From Anaerolineaceae bacterium (lineage in GTDB: Bacteria; Chloroflexota; Anaerolineae; Anaerolineales; Anaerolineaceae): 64,000 nucleotides of DNA. Positions within the stretch are counted from its first letter, which is position 1. Every line of letters starts with the position of its first letter. The stretch is from positions 1,391,202-1,455,201 of the forward strand of contig JARKPB010000008.1 of assembly GCA_029975475.1 (NCBI GenBank). Reading direction: 5' to 3'. The translations under genes and the position numbers were made by a program. This document shows positions 1 to 8,625 of this stretch, one piece after another. A model generated the notes under the pieces. The model had not been told where the DNA came from and did not search any database. It saw only the letters and a program-made list of their open reading frames with translations.

Positions 1-2505
1 CAGGTGCTGGTACGGCGGTATGTGCGCCGTGGAAGCGACGGAAAGCCCGCGGAAAGCGTGGAAGAAATGTTCTGGAGGGTCGCTTTTCACGTCGCGAATG
101 TGGAAAGCGCCTGGGGGACAGAAATCGAACCTCTGGCTGTGGCTTACTATGATCTGCTCACCTCTAAAAAGTTTTTCCCCAATTCCCCCACGTTTACCGG
201 CGCCGGAACGCCCCTCGGCCAGCTGGCCGCCTGTTTTGTGCTGCCCATTTCCGATGATATGGGCCGGAAAAGCACCGGGATTTTCCAGACCCTGCGCGAC
301 GCTGCCCTGATCCAGCAGACTGGAGGGGGCAACGGCTTCTCCTTCTCTCGCCTGCGCCCGAAAGGCAGCCTGGTAAAAACTTCCGCCGGTCAGGCGACCG
401 GACCGGTTGGTTTCCTGCGGGTGTATGACAACGCCTTCGGCGAGGTCGCCCAGGGCGGCACGCGCCGGGGCGCAAATATGGCCGTGCTGCGCGTGGATCA
501 TCCGGATATCGAAGAATTTATCACCTGCAAGACGGATGAAAACCAGATTACCAATTTCAATATCTCGGTAGGCATTACGGATGCCTTCATGCGCGCGGTG
601 GAACGGGACGATGAATGGCCGCTGCGCTTTCCGGACGTGACGGATCCGCTGTATAAGGAAGTGGACGGGACACTGGAAGACATGGAGAAAGCCGGGGTGC
701 GCATCATTACATACAAAAAAGTACGCGCGCGCGATTTATTCAACAAAATTGTCACCCAGGCGCATCACAACGGCGAACCGGGCGTGCTCTTCCTGGACGC
801 CGCCAACCGCACAAACCCGGTGCCGCATCTTTACCCGCTGGAAGCCACCAACCCGTGCGGAGAACAATGGCTGGGCCCGTATGAAAATTGCTGTCTGGGA
901 TCGATCAATCTGGCGCAGCATTTCGGACCGCGCGGGACGGTGGACTGGGACTCGCTGCAGGAGACGGTCGCTTTAAGCACACGTTTCCTGGACGATGTGG
1001 TGGATGCCAATCAATATGTACCTTCTGTGCCGCAGTTGAAAGAAGCCGCTCAGCGCGCCCGCCGGATTGGTCTGGGGATCATGGGATTGGGCGATTTAAT
1101 GTATCACGTCGGGATCCGCTACGGTTCCGCTGAAGGGCAAAGCTTTGCTTCATTAATAATGGAATTTGTCCGCTACCACGCCATGCGCACCAGCATTGAG
1201 CTAGCTCGCGAACGGGGACCTTTCCCGGCGATCAAAGGCAGCATTTATGATCCCGAAAAGCTGGCCTGGCAGCCGCCGACCGCGATGGTGCCGATTCACA
1301 ACAACTACGGCCGGCCGTCGATCAACTGGCAGGAAATTGTCAGCGGTATTCAGACCTACGGCATTCGCAACGCCGCCCAGACCACCATCGCCCCGACCGG
1401 GACGATCGCCACTGTCGCCGGTTGCGAGGGCTACGGGTGCGAGCCCGTTTTCGCGCTGGCATATATCCGCCATGTCAATGATAACGGGCAGGATTTGCAG
1501 CTCACCTACGCCAGCCCGATGTTTGAACAGGCGCTGATCCAGGCCGGTCTTTCGGAGGAAGAACGGCAGAGAGTCGTTGACCAGGTCATGCGCGAAGGCA
1601 CCTGCCAGAACATTCGCGAGCTGCCCAGGAAAATCCGCGATGTGTTCGTCGTCTCGCTGGATATCACCGCTGAAGAACATGTGATGATGCAAGGCGCGAT
1701 GCAGGCTTTTGTTGATAATTCGCTCTCGAAGACAATCAATTTCCCGGCCGGGGCGACAGAGAAAGATGTGGCCACGGCTTACAAGCTGGCCTGGAAGCTG
1801 GGATGCAAAGGCATCACCGTGTACGTGACCGGCTCGCGGGAAAAAGTGGTGCTGGAGACTCCCGCCACCGCCAGTAAAAAGAAAGGGCGGGATGAAGGGG
1901 CAGAGGAGCCGTCCGAATCCGATACCGCCCGCGAGTTGATTATCTGGCAGGAAGCGAAGAAACCCCGCCCGCGCTACCTTTCCGGTTTCACCTATTCGGT
2001 AGAAACACCGCTGGGCAAAGCATTCATCACAATTAATGAAAACGGCGGCAACCAGCCTTTTGAAGTTTTCATCAATACCGCCAAAGCCGGATCGGATACC
2101 GCCGCTGTGTCCGAAGCGATTGGCCGTCTGATCTCCTACGCGCTGCGATTGGCTTCGCCGGTAGAGCCGATCAAGCGCCTGGACGAGATTGAACGCCAGC
2201 TGGCCGGGATCGGCGGCGGCCGCCCGATGGGTTTTGGTCCCAAGCGGGTGCGTTCGCTGCCCGACGGCGTCTCGCAGGTGCTGGAAGAATACGTGCGGGA
2301 ACGCAGCGAACGGCTGACCCGCATCTCGGGTGAAGAGAAGCCAGCCTCGCGCCCGAAACCCGCCGCGAACGAGGCTGACGGCCTGAGTTTTAGCGAAGCT
2401 TCAGCGATGAAAATCGGTGATCTCTGCCCGGAGTGCGGCACCGCCAGTTTTGTTAATGAAGAGGGCTGCCGGAAGTGTTACTCGTGCGGTTACAGTGAGT
2501 GTTAG
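1..2505 (+). CDS. nrdJ: Adenosylcobalamin-dependent (class II) ribonucleotide reductase, 5' end missing
   Basis: Reduces ribonucleotides to deoxyribonucleotides using coenzyme B12 as radical generator, so it works with or without oxygen. The reading frame is open from the first base and the protein begins mid-domain, so the true start lies upstream of the window. Counting from the GTG at 4, the catalytic NPCGE motif (Asn283, Cys285, Glu287) is followed by ENCCLGSIN, and LAACFVLP near residue 76 holds the partner redox cysteine. [11 protein letters not shown] is the phosphate-binding segment. The C-terminus carries a four-cysteine zinc ribbon (CPEC...CYSC) typical of NrdJ. No ATP-cone is visible in the part present. 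The B12 requirement parallels EutBC at 41-43 kb. Very confident family call. Confidence 0.95.
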   Translation, partial: QVLVRRYVRRGSDGKPAESVEEMFWRVAFHVANVESAWGTEIEPLAVAYYDLLTSKKFFPNSPTFTGAGTPLGQLAACFVLPISDDMGRKSTGIFQTLRDAALIQQTGGGNGFSFSRLRPKGSLVKTSAGQATGPVGFLRVYDNAFGEVAQGGTRRGANMAVLRVDHPDIEEFITCKTDENQITNFNISVGITDAFMRAVERDDEWPLRFPDVTDPLYKEVDGTLEDMEKAGVRIITYKKVRARDLFNKIVTQAHHNGEPGVLFLDAANRTNPVPHLYPLEATNPCGEQWLGPYENCCLGSINLAQHFGPRGTVDWDSLQETVALSTRFLDDVVDANQYVPSVPQLKEAAQRARRIGLGIMGLGDLMYHVGIRYGSAEGQSFASLIMEFVRYHAMRTSIELARERGPFPAIKGSIYDPEKLAWQPPTAMVPIHNNYGRPSINWQEIVSGIQTYGIRNAAQTTIAPTGTIATVAGCEGYGCEPVFALAYIRHVNDNGQDLQLTYASPMFEQALIQAGLSEEERQRVVDQVMREGTCQNIRELPRKIRDVFVVSLDITAEEHVMMQGAMQAFVDNSLSKTINFPAGATEKDVATAYKLAWKLGCKGITVYVTGSREKVVLETPATASKKKGRDEGAEEPSESDTARELIIWQEAKKPRPRYLSGFTYSVETPLGKAFITINENGGNQPFEVFINTAKAGSDTAAVSEAIGRLISYALRLASPVEPIKRLDEIERQLAGIGGGRPMGFGPKRVRSLPDGVSQVLEEYVRERSERLTRISGEEKPASRPKPAANEADGLSFSEASAMKIGDLCPECGTASFVNEEGCRKCYSCGYSEC

Positions 2506-2627
2506 GTGACCTATTTCGAGGGGCTTGAGCAGTACCATGGTGTTGTGTTCAACCCTCTGGCAGGCGAACACCTGTCAGACAGGCCAGGCGCTGGCGGCCA
2601 ACACCGCTGGCGGAAAGGAAAACAGAG

Positions 2628-2822
2628 ATGGCGTACAAACATGTGAACAAGAAGGGCGTTACCTATTACCTTCACGGCAAGACCCGCAAAACCTCCACCG
2701 GCAAAACCGCAACCCTTTATTTCTTCTCAAAAGAGGTGGGCGCGGGCGCGCTGGACGCCGTTCCGGCGGGCTATGTAGTCTCTGAGACGGCCAACGGCAT
2801 GCTGGTGTTGAAGAAAAAGTAA
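2628..2822 (+). CDS. Small conserved protein of unknown function (64 aa)
   Basis: Starts with MAYKHVNKKG, contains YYLHGKT and LYFFSKE, then GALDAVPAGYVV, and ends LVLKKK. I recall similar short basic proteins in Chloroflexota and Cyanobacteria, always as hypotheticals; this is recollection, not a search. The ATG follows a purine-rich GGAAAGG stretch. No signal peptide, membrane segment or metal motif is visible. It sits 122 bp after nrdJ and is closed by a strong terminator at 2850, so it could share the nrdJ transcript. The gap before it (2506-2627) contains a short perfect hairpin (CCTGTC-A-GACAGG, 2571-2583) and nothing else recognisable. No function is proposed. Confidence 0.8.
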   Translation: MAYKHVNKKGVTYYLHGKTRKTSTGKTATLYFFSKEVGAGALDAVPAGYVVSETANGMLVLKKK

Positions 2823-2849
2823 ACCAACAGCATAGCCAACGAACCTGTA

Positions 2850-2885
2850 TCGGGCGCGTATCCCCTCAACGCGCCCGAATTTTTT
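2850..2885 (+). terminator. Intrinsic terminator after the 64-aa protein gene
   Basis: Perfect 10-bp GC-rich stem (TCGGGCGCGT at 2850-2859 pairing with 2869-2878), 9-nt loop, then a run of T. It ends transcription from nrdJ and the small gene before the convergent cyclase gene. Confidence 0.85.
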
Positions 2886-4332
2886 ACTGGGCGGCGTGCC
2901 TGCGCCGCTTAATTTGATACATCAGGTCATCCGCGCGCCGAAAAACCGCGTCAATTTCTTCCTGCTCCTGGCTGACAGCCACCCCAACAGAAAGGGACAG
3001 CGCTGGGCCCTGGTAATAGGTGTTATTCAGCTTCACCAGGCGTTCGATGCGCTCATCCATCCGGGCGCCCGCCTTGCTATCCACGCCGGGCAGGATCACG
3101 CAAAATTCATCCCCGCCAATGCGGCAGGGTTGAAAATCAGGCGCGAAGGCGGATTCCAGCACCTCTGCCGCGCGGCGGATTAAGCCGTCACCGGTCTGGT
3201 GACCGAGGCTGTCGTTTACCCGTTTTAACCCGTCCAGGTCGCAAATCACCACAGTCACCGGCCAGACCGGGTTAAGGCGCAGCGAAGCCATCTGCTCCTC
3301 GAACGAAGCCCGGTTGAGAAGGCCGGTCAGAACATCGTGCGTGCCCAGATATTTCAGGTATTTTTCGGTTCGCTTGCGGACTGTGATGTCTTCCAGCGCG
3401 ACAATTACCCGTTCAAAGGTATCCTCAAAGCCAGGCAGGACGGAGAAAAAGATGTGAACATCCAGCGGGTTGCCGTTTAACGCGTAGTTGATTCCTTCAC
3501 GGTCGTAACTGGTCTTGCCGTTCCACATGTCCACGAGTTCTTCGCGAAAATGAGCGCTCATCTGGTCGCGGAAAACCTGATGGAGGTTCGCGAGGAGATG
3601 TTCTTTGCTCTGCGCCTGGAATAATTCCAAAGTTTTGCGGTTCACATCCACCACGCGAATGGCAGCCTCGCACGCTTCAACGAACTCCGGGTGCTGATCC
3701 AGATAGGTCAGGAAATCATCCACGCCCTCCGCCCGCAGCCCATCCAGACGGCGCTTGATGCCGCTAAAATCCTCTTCCCAGAGCGAGATGGGAGAATTCT
3801 CAAACAGGCCGTGAAAATGGGCTTCGCTGGCCTGCCGCGCCAGCTCGGCTTCCCGGCGGGCGGTGATGTCTTCCAGCGCGACCAGAACCCGGCCGTAGGT
3901 TTTTTCGTATCCCGGCAGAACGGAAAAATGCACCCGGACGTAAACCTTGCGCCCGTCCAGGGCGTAATTGATCCCTTCCCTTTCATAAGCCAGTTTTCCC
4001 GCGGCGATGTCGAGCAATTCCTCTAAAAAGTGAGCCCGCATCTCATCCCGGAAGATCAGGTGGAGATTATCCAGCAGATGGCGTTTATCGCGGGCGCCAA
4101 ACAATTCCAGCGTCTTGCGGTTCACATCCAGGACGCGAATTTTCTGCTCGCAGCGGTCGACCAGTTCAGGATGCTCGCTGAAAAGGGCGCGCAAATCCCC
4201 CGGGTTTTGAGCGGCCAGATGATTCAGTTCCGCCTTAACCTGGCTGAAATCTTCTTCCCACAAACTGATCGGGCTGTATTCAAACAAATGACGCTCATCG
4301 CCTTTTACCGGGTCAGGAAGATGGGACTCCAT
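2884..4332 (-). CDS. Diguanylate cyclase with two tandem duplicated PAS domains
   Basis: Predicted to make the second messenger cyclic di-GMP from two GTP. The C-terminal domain (about 320-480) has an intact GGDEF signature at residues 406-410 (CRIGGDEFCV). The position where the product-inhibition I-site (RxxD) normally sits reads FAPD, so feedback inhibition is probably absent. Residues about 20-165 and 170-325 are near copies of each other: both contain SPISLWEEDFS, the VNRKTLELF block, EGINYAL, and close with VALEDIT. These are PAS-type sensors arising from an internal duplication. No membrane helix, so it is likely cytosolic. The start has a good GGAGGG ribosome site. Confidence 0.9.
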   Translation of the reverse strand: MESHLPDPVKGDERHLFEYSPISLWEEDFSQVKAELNHLAAQNPGDLRALFSEHPELVDRCEQKIRVLDVNRKTLELFGARDKRHLLDNLHLIFRDEMRAHFLEELLDIAAGKLAYEREGINYALDGRKVYVRVHFSVLPGYEKTYGRVLVALEDITARREAELARQASEAHFHGLFENSPISLWEEDFSGIKRRLDGLRAEGVDDFLTYLDQHPEFVEACEAAIRVVDVNRKTLELFQAQSKEHLLANLHQVFRDQMSAHFREELVDMWNGKTSYDREGINYALNGNPLDVHIFFSVLPGFEDTFERVIVALEDITVRKRTEKYLKYLGTHDVLTGLLNRASFEEQMASLRLNPVWPVTVVICDLDGLKRVNDSLGHQTGDGLIRRAAEVLESAFAPDFQPCRIGGDEFCVILPGVDSKAGARMDERIERLVKLNNTYYQGPALSLSVGVAVSQEQEEIDAVFRRADDLMYQIKRRRHAAQ

Positions 4333-4360
4333 ATAACCCTCCAGATGGATTGATTACTCC

Positions 4361-4388
4361 ATTGTAACAAATCCGTCAAATTTTCCAA
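4361..4388 (-). promoter_or_regulatory. Promoter of the PAS-GGDEF gene
   Basis: Read on the minus strand: TTGGAA (4388-4383), 16-bp spacer, TACAAT (4366-4361), about 29 nt before the start codon. Its -35 overlaps the -35 proposed for the divergent kinase gene. Confidence 0.55.
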
Positions 4389-4409
4389 CCTGCCCGAATT
4401 GGTTATAAT
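4382..4409 (+). promoter_or_regulatory. Promoter of the deoxynucleoside kinase gene
   Basis: Perfect -10 TATAAT at 4404-4409 with a weak -35 TTTCCA at 4382-4387 (16-bp spacer). Transcription would start near 4416, giving a leader of about 22 nt. Confidence 0.6.
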
Positions 4410-4437
4410 CAAAGCAATCCCTTCTGACGAGGTAGAT

Positions 4438-5073
4438 ATGGCCAAGAAACTTGTGCTGGTGGCGGGGAATATCGGAGCTGGCAAGACTTCATTGACCGAA
4501 CGGATCGGCGAAAGGCTGGGATGGCGCACGGCTTACGAATCAGTGGCAGACAACCCTTACCTGCCCGATTTTTACAACGATATGCGCCAGTGGTCCTTTC
4601 ATTTGCAGGTTTTCTTCCTGGGTCATCGGGCCGAACAACATCTTGAAATGGCCCGTGATGCCCGTTCGGCGATTATTGACCGCAGTATTTACGAAGACGC
4701 GTATATCTTTGCCCGCGCCCTGCACCACCTGGGGAATATCAATGAACGCGATTACGACACCTACCGACAGTTGTTTCATCTGGTGGTGAAAACGTTACCC
4801 GCGCCGGATCTACTTATTTACCTGAATGCGCCAGTCGACACCCTGGTGCAGCGCATCCGGGCAAGGGGGCGCAGCATTGAAAATTCAATTTCCCCAGAAT
4901 ATCTGCAGTTGCTGGATCGCTATTACACCGAGTGGATTGGGTCCTTCGACCTCTGCCCGGTGCTGACCATTCGCTCGGATGACCTTGATTTTGTGCATCA
5001 AACCAGGCATTTGAACACGGTGATCCAGCGGATTCAGGAAAAGCTGGCCGGTAAGGAAGAAATCGTCTTTTAA
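4438..5073 (+). CDS. Deoxynucleoside kinase
   Basis: Phosphorylates deoxynucleosides (salvage of dA, dG or dC) in the cytosol. The P-loop GNIGAGKT is at residues 10-17, and DRSIYEDAYIFA is the substrate-binding ERS-type motif of the dNK/dGK family. The 211-aa length matches the family. The ATG at 4438 is chosen because a GAGG ribosome site lies just upstream and the P-loop falls at the usual N-terminal position; the frame is open upstream but shows no homology. Substrate cannot be fixed from sequence. It complements the neighbouring ribonucleotide reductase in supplying dNTPs, though the two genes are separately transcribed. Confidence 0.88.
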   Translation: MAKKLVLVAGNIGAGKTSLTERIGERLGWRTAYESVADNPYLPDFYNDMRQWSFHLQVFFLGHRAEQHLEMARDARSAIIDRSIYEDAYIFARALHHLGNINERDYDTYRQLFHLVVKTLPAPDLLIYLNAPVDTLVQRIRARGRSIENSISPEYLQLLDRYYTEWIGSFDLCPVLTIRSDDLDFVHQTRHLNTVIQRIQEKLAGKEEIVF

Positions 5074-5079
5074 CCAGGT

Positions 5080-5110
5080 GCGGCGAAGGGGACCCCTTCG
5101 CCGCGTTTTT
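5080..5110 (+). terminator. Intrinsic terminator after deoxynucleoside kinase
   Basis: GCGGCGAAGGGG at 5080-5091 is fully complementary to 5093-5104 (tight loop), followed by GTTTTT. It separates the kinase gene from convergent galT. Confidence 0.85.
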
Positions 5111-5112
5111 CC

Positions 5113-6147
5113 CTAGCGCGTTTTGTAGTGTTCCGCCGGCAAAGAGCGCAGACGCTCACAGGCGGTCTCGGGGGTTATATCCCGCTGCGGCATGGCCAGC
5201 ATTTCAAAACCAACCATAAACTTCCGGACAGTCGCGCTGCGCAGCAAGGGCGGGTAGAAATGGGCGTGCAGATGCCAGGCCGGGTCAGGCCCGCCTTTGC
5301 ACGGCGCTTGATGAAAGCCCATGGAATAGGGGAAAGAAATTTCGAAGAGGTTGTCGTAACGGATGGTCACCTGGCGGTAAATATCCGCCAGGTCCGCGAT
5401 TTCGGCTGGCTGCAGCGCTGCCAGATCGGGGACATGGCGGCGGGAAATCACCAGTACTTCAAAAGGCCAGACCGCCCAGAACGGCACCAGCGCGATAAAA
5501 TGATCGTTCTCCGCCAGGACGCGCTCGCCAGCCTTGATTTCCATTTCGACCGTGTCGCAGAGCAAACAGCGGCCGTGTTTTTGCAGGTAATCCGCCTGCG
5601 AAGCGCCTTCCACCGCGATTTCATTCGGCAGATGGGCAAGCGCCCAGATCTGGCTGTGAGGGTGTGGGTTGGAGCAGCCCATCATGGCGCCTTTGTTTTC
5701 AAATACCTGAACGTAACGGATAAAATCAACCTTGGCCAGCTGGATGCTTTGATCCCGCCAGGTCTGAATCACCGCCTCCACCGCGGGCTGAGACAGTTCA
5801 GGGATGGTCAGATCGTGCCGCGGCGAAAAGCAGATCACCCGACAAAGGCCGTCTTCCGGTTCAGCCCGCAGCAAACCAGACTGGGCATCCTGTTCATTTC
5901 CTTGCGGCGGCAGTAAAGCGGCGAAATCGTTATCAAACACAAAGGTGCTTTCATACGCAGGGTTGAGCACCCCGTTCGAGCGGGCATTGCCAGGGCAGAG
6001 GTAACACCCAGGATCATATGCGGGCAGCTGTTCAACGGCAGGTTTTTCGACCTGACCAAGCCAGGGCCGTTTGGCGCGGTGCGGCGATACCAGCACCCAC
6101 TGCCCTGTCAGCGGGTTAAAACGGCGGTGCGGCCGATCAAAATCCAT
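5113..6147 (-). CDS. galT: Galactose-1-phosphate uridylyltransferase
   Basis: Leloir-pathway enzyme swapping UMP between UDP-glucose and galactose-1-phosphate. The catalytic signature [11 protein letters not shown] is present, with nucleophilic His164; the usual HPHGQ is HPHSQ here, a common variant. [20 protein letters not shown] marks the N-terminus, CYLCPGN is the first metal-binding cysteine pair, and HLHAHFYPP is the C-terminal domain motif. The 344-aa length is typical. I start at the ATG at 6147 ([10 protein letters not shown]) because AGGAG is ideally spaced; a GTG two codons upstream is possible. No galK or galE is adjacent. Confidence 0.95.
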   Translation of the reverse strand: MDFDRPHRRFNPLTGQWVLVSPHRAKRPWLGQVEKPAVEQLPAYDPGCYLCPGNARSNGVLNPAYESTFVFDNDFAALLPPQGNEQDAQSGLLRAEPEDGLCRVICFSPRHDLTIPELSQPAVEAVIQTWRDQSIQLAKVDFIRYVQVFENKGAMMGCSNPHPHSQIWALAHLPNEIAVEGASQADYLQKHGRCLLCDTVEMEIKAGERVLAENDHFIALVPFWAVWPFEVLVISRRHVPDLAALQPAEIADLADIYRQVTIRYDNLFEISFPYSMGFHQAPCKGGPDPAWHLHAHFYPPLLRSATVRKFMVGFEMLAMPQRDITPETACERLRSLPAEHYKTR

Positions 6148-6177
6148 ACGCACTCCTGCGGGTCAAAGAATGTGCTG

Positions 6178-6206
6178 ATTATACCCGCCCCGCTGCCCTG
6201 CCGCAA
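6178..6206 (-). promoter_or_regulatory. galT promoter
   Basis: Minus strand TTGCGG (6206-6201), 17-bp spacer, TATAAT (6183-6178). Leader of about 25 nt ahead of the galT ATG. Confidence 0.75.
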
Positions 6207-6300
6207 TTCAGGCAATTTGACGAAAATGGGTCAAGATTTGCAACCTGAGGGACTGGTTTGCGTATATGATAGTGTAACCACAAGACCGCAGGAGTGATCT

Positions 6301-6897
6301 TTGATCAACCAGGAATTGGAGTGGATCCAGCAAGCCAGGATGGGAGACGAGCAGGCCTTTACCCTGCTGGTGGAACGATTCCAGTCCCCCGTTTACAACC
6401 TGTGCTACCGCATGCTGGGCAACGAGCAGGAAGCAGAGGACGGCGCGCAGGAGACCTTCTGGCGCGCTTACCAGAATCTTCAGCGGTTCGATCCCCAGCG
6501 CTCCTTCATCACCTGGCTGTTATCCATCGCCGCTCACTACTGCATCGATGAGAGCCGAAAGCGCCGCGACAGCAACATTGATCTGGAATTGCTGCCCGAA
6601 GACAGCCTGACCGATCTGGCGCCGCTGCCGGAGAAACAGGCTGCCCTGAGCGAAGAGCAACGACTGCTGCGCGATCTGCTGGGCAGGCTCTCGCTCCAGG
6701 ATCGTTCTGCGGTCATTCTTCGTTACTGGTATGACTTCTCGGAAGAAGAAATCGCCCGCAGCCTGTCCCTCACCGTGAGCGCGGTCAAAAGCCGCCTGCA
6801 CCGGGCCAGACTGCAGCTGGCGAAATCTTATCAAGAAGCGCAACCTGAGATTAATCTAAAGAAGGAAAGGATGCCCCATGAATCACCAGCATTTTGA
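6301..6897 (+). CDS. RNA polymerase sigma factor, ECF (sigma-70) family
   Basis: Directs RNA polymerase to a stress or envelope regulon. Region 2 spans about residues 10-90 (YRMLGNEQEAED, then FWRAYQNL and the DNA-melting segment with FITWLL). Region 4 spans about 130-185 (RYWYDFSEEEIARSL, SAVKSRLHRAR, a helix-turn-helix). The start is a TTG preceded by GGAG (6291-6294), and no better ATG exists. Its end overlaps by 20 nt the anti-sigma gene, so the two are translationally coupled. The sequence TATATGATAG at 6263-6272 may be its promoter -10, but I could not find a convincing -35. Possibly self-activated, as is usual for such pairs. Confidence 0.92.
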   Translation: MINQELEWIQQARMGDEQAFTLLVERFQSPVYNLCYRMLGNEQEAEDGAQETFWRAYQNLQRFDPQRSFITWLLSIAAHYCIDESRKRRDSNIDLELLPEDSLTDLAPLPEKQAALSEEQRLLRDLLGRLSLQDRSAVILRYWYDFSEEEIARSLSLTVSAVKSRLHRARLQLAKSYQEAQPEINLKKERMPHESPAF

Positions 6898-7417
6898 AAC
6901 CTGGCTGCTTGATGAAGCAAACCTGACCGAGGATGAGCGAAAGTTGATGAACGAGCATCTGGCAGGATGCGAGGAATGCCAGATGATACAGCGGAACTGG
7001 GCTGCGGTTCAGGGTCTGATCCGCAGCGCCCCTGAGGCGCAGCCGCGGGCTGGTTTCACCACCCGCTGGCAGGCGAATCTGGAACATCGAAAGGAAGAGC
7101 AGGCTCACCGCCGTTCGCGGCAATTGATCTTCGCGATGATTGGTTCCGTTGCCCTGCTGCTTCTCATCTCCGGCGCGATCGCGCTAAACAATACCAGTCC
7201 TGTCGAGATTCTGGTTTCCATCATCCGCAGCATCACCCAGTGCGTCATCGGGCTGCAGCAGCTTCAAAAGGCGCTCTCGATCTGGCTGCGGATCGGGCTA
7301 AACGCCACCACGATGTCTCTGGGCTTAGCCCTGGCAGTCTGGTTAACTGCCTTTGGTCTGACCATTACAATTACTTATTTCCGAAACTGGAAAAAAGGAG
7401 GAATTACCATTCAATGA
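6878..7417 (+). CDS. Zinc-finger membrane anti-sigma factor
   Basis: Expected to bind and hold the preceding sigma factor at the membrane. The N-terminus has the anti-sigma zinc motif (HLAGCEEC, near residues 25-32). Two hydrophobic segments follow, at about 88-110 (IFAMIGSVALLLLISG) and 145-170, ending in a basic cytosolic tail. The gene overlaps the sigma gene at its start and the next gene by ATGA at its end (7414-7417), so all three sit in one operon. A two-helix topology would put a 35-residue loop outside the cell, a plausible sensor or cleavage site. That part is inference. Confidence 0.85.
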   Translation: MNHQHFETWLLDEANLTEDERKLMNEHLAGCEECQMIQRNWAAVQGLIRSAPEAQPRAGFTTRWQANLEHRKEEQAHRRSRQLIFAMIGSVALLLLISGAIALNNTSPVEILVSIIRSITQCVIGLQQLQKALSIWLRIGLNATTMSLGLALAVWLTAFGLTITITYFRNWKKGGITIQ

Positions 7418-8571
7418 AAACAATTCGCGTATTTTTCTTCACGCTTCTGGCGCTTTCCCTGTTTGCGCTGCCCGCTTCAGTATTTGCTCAAACCGGCACG
7501 CCGCAAGCGCCGTCAGGCAACCCGAACGATTACCAGATTGTCTCTGGGGATAAAGTCGTTACCGGGGGAGATTACCGCCTGGTCACCGGTCAGGCGATAG
7601 ACGGCGATCTGGTGATTTTTGGTGGAAATGTGACCCTGGATGAAGGTTCAGCCGTCTTTGGCACAGTTACCGTTATGGGGGGAAATGCCAATCTGGCCGG
7701 TCTGGTAGAAAGCGATGTGACCCTGTTTGGCGGCACGTTGAACATCTCTGGCAAGGTGGAAGGGGATGTCAATGCGCTGGGCGGTTCCATTAACCTGCTG
7801 GACGGCACCGTGATCGCCGGCGATGTCAACGGGCTGGGCGTGGTGATCAACCAGAACGACAACGCCAAAATCCTCGGCAAAGTCAACACCGAAGACCCGG
7901 GGCAGGTGCGTCTCGATCTGCCGTCGTTCAAGAATTTCAAGTGGGCGACCAATATCCAGCGCGAGGACCGGCCGGCTTCCATCATTCTGAACGCGCTGCT
8001 TTCCGCTGTGCTGCTGGGCGGTCTTGCTTCCATCGTGATGTTGATCGCTCCCAAGCAGATCACCCGCACCGCTGGGACCATTGAAACCCAGCCGGGGATG
8101 ACCGCTCTGGTTGGCGTGCTCTCCAGCCTGGCTTTCCCGCTGGCAATCGTCATCCTGGTGCTGGTGATGATCACCATTATCCTGATCCCGGTCAGCGTCC
8201 TGGCCATCATCCTGCTCAGCCTGGCTTTCGCGGTGGCGGCAATCGGCGGATGGATCGCGATTGGTTATTATCTTGGAAACGCCTTTACCAAAGCCTCCAG
8301 CCTGACCTGGTCTCCGGCGGTCATCGCCGGGGTGGGCACGCTGACCCTGACCCTGTTTACCCGCATTCTCGATCTGGTTCCATGCTTTGGCCCTCTGGTT
8401 TCCGGATTGGCCTGGCTGTTTGGGATCGGCGCTGTGTTGTTGACCCTGTTCTCACCGCGCACAACCCCGCCGCAGCCGGCTCCGGTTGGCGGCCCGCTTC
8501 CGCCGGCTTTCAACCCGCCGGCCGCGCCGCAGGCGCCCAGGCAGGAACCGCCGGTTCCGCCGGCCCAGTAA
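7414..8571 (+). CDS. Secreted/membrane polymer-forming (bactofilin-like) beta-helix protein
   Basis: A 385-aa protein with a clear signal peptide (MKTIRVFFFTLLALSLF... ending VFA-QTG). Residues about 50-150 form repeated short strands rich in GG and GDV (DGDLVIFGGNVT, FGTVTVMGG, EGDVNALGG), the pattern of a right-handed beta-helix as in bactofilins and polymer-forming cytoskeletal proteins. The C-terminal half has about five membrane helices (roughly 190-340) and a proline-rich tail. Start at 7414 is fixed by AAGGAGG and the 4-nt overlap with the anti-sigma gene; the longer open frame upstream is only anti-sigma sequence out of frame. Likely a target or partner of the sigma/anti-sigma pair. 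Function in envelope structure is inferred. Confidence 0.8.
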   Translation: MKTIRVFFFTLLALSLFALPASVFAQTGTPQAPSGNPNDYQIVSGDKVVTGGDYRLVTGQAIDGDLVIFGGNVTLDEGSAVFGTVTVMGGNANLAGLVESDVTLFGGTLNISGKVEGDVNALGGSINLLDGTVIAGDVNGLGVVINQNDNAKILGKVNTEDPGQVRLDLPSFKNFKWATNIQREDRPASIILNALLSAVLLGGLASIVMLIAPKQITRTAGTIETQPGMTALVGVLSSLAFPLAIVILVLVMITIILIPVSVLAIILLSLAFAVAAIGGWIAIGYYLGNAFTKASSLTWSPAVIAGVGTLTLTLFTRILDLVPCFGPLVSGLAWLFGIGAVLLTLFSPRTTPPQPAPVGGPLPPAFNPPAAPQAPRQEPPVPPAQ

Positions 8572-8586
8572 CAGATTTACGCAAGT

Positions 8587-8616
8587 GGTGGGCGGGCGAA
8601 CCGCCCACCCTTTTTT
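8587..8616 (+). terminator. Terminator-like hairpin inside the sigma operon
   Basis: GGTGGGCGG (8587-8595) pairs with CCGCCCACC (8601-8609), followed by C and six T. It lies between the beta-helix gene and the lipoprotein gene, so it may set the ratio between them by partial termination. Confidence 0.75.
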
Positions 8617-8625
8617 GGAGGGAAC

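Noticed and set aside
5128..5916. 262-residue plus-strand open frame
   Set aside because: Antisense to galT; no ribosome site.
7240..7413. Upstream extension of the beta-helix protein
   Set aside because: Out-of-frame overlap with the anti-sigma gene; the signal peptide begins at 7414 with AAGGAGG upstream.
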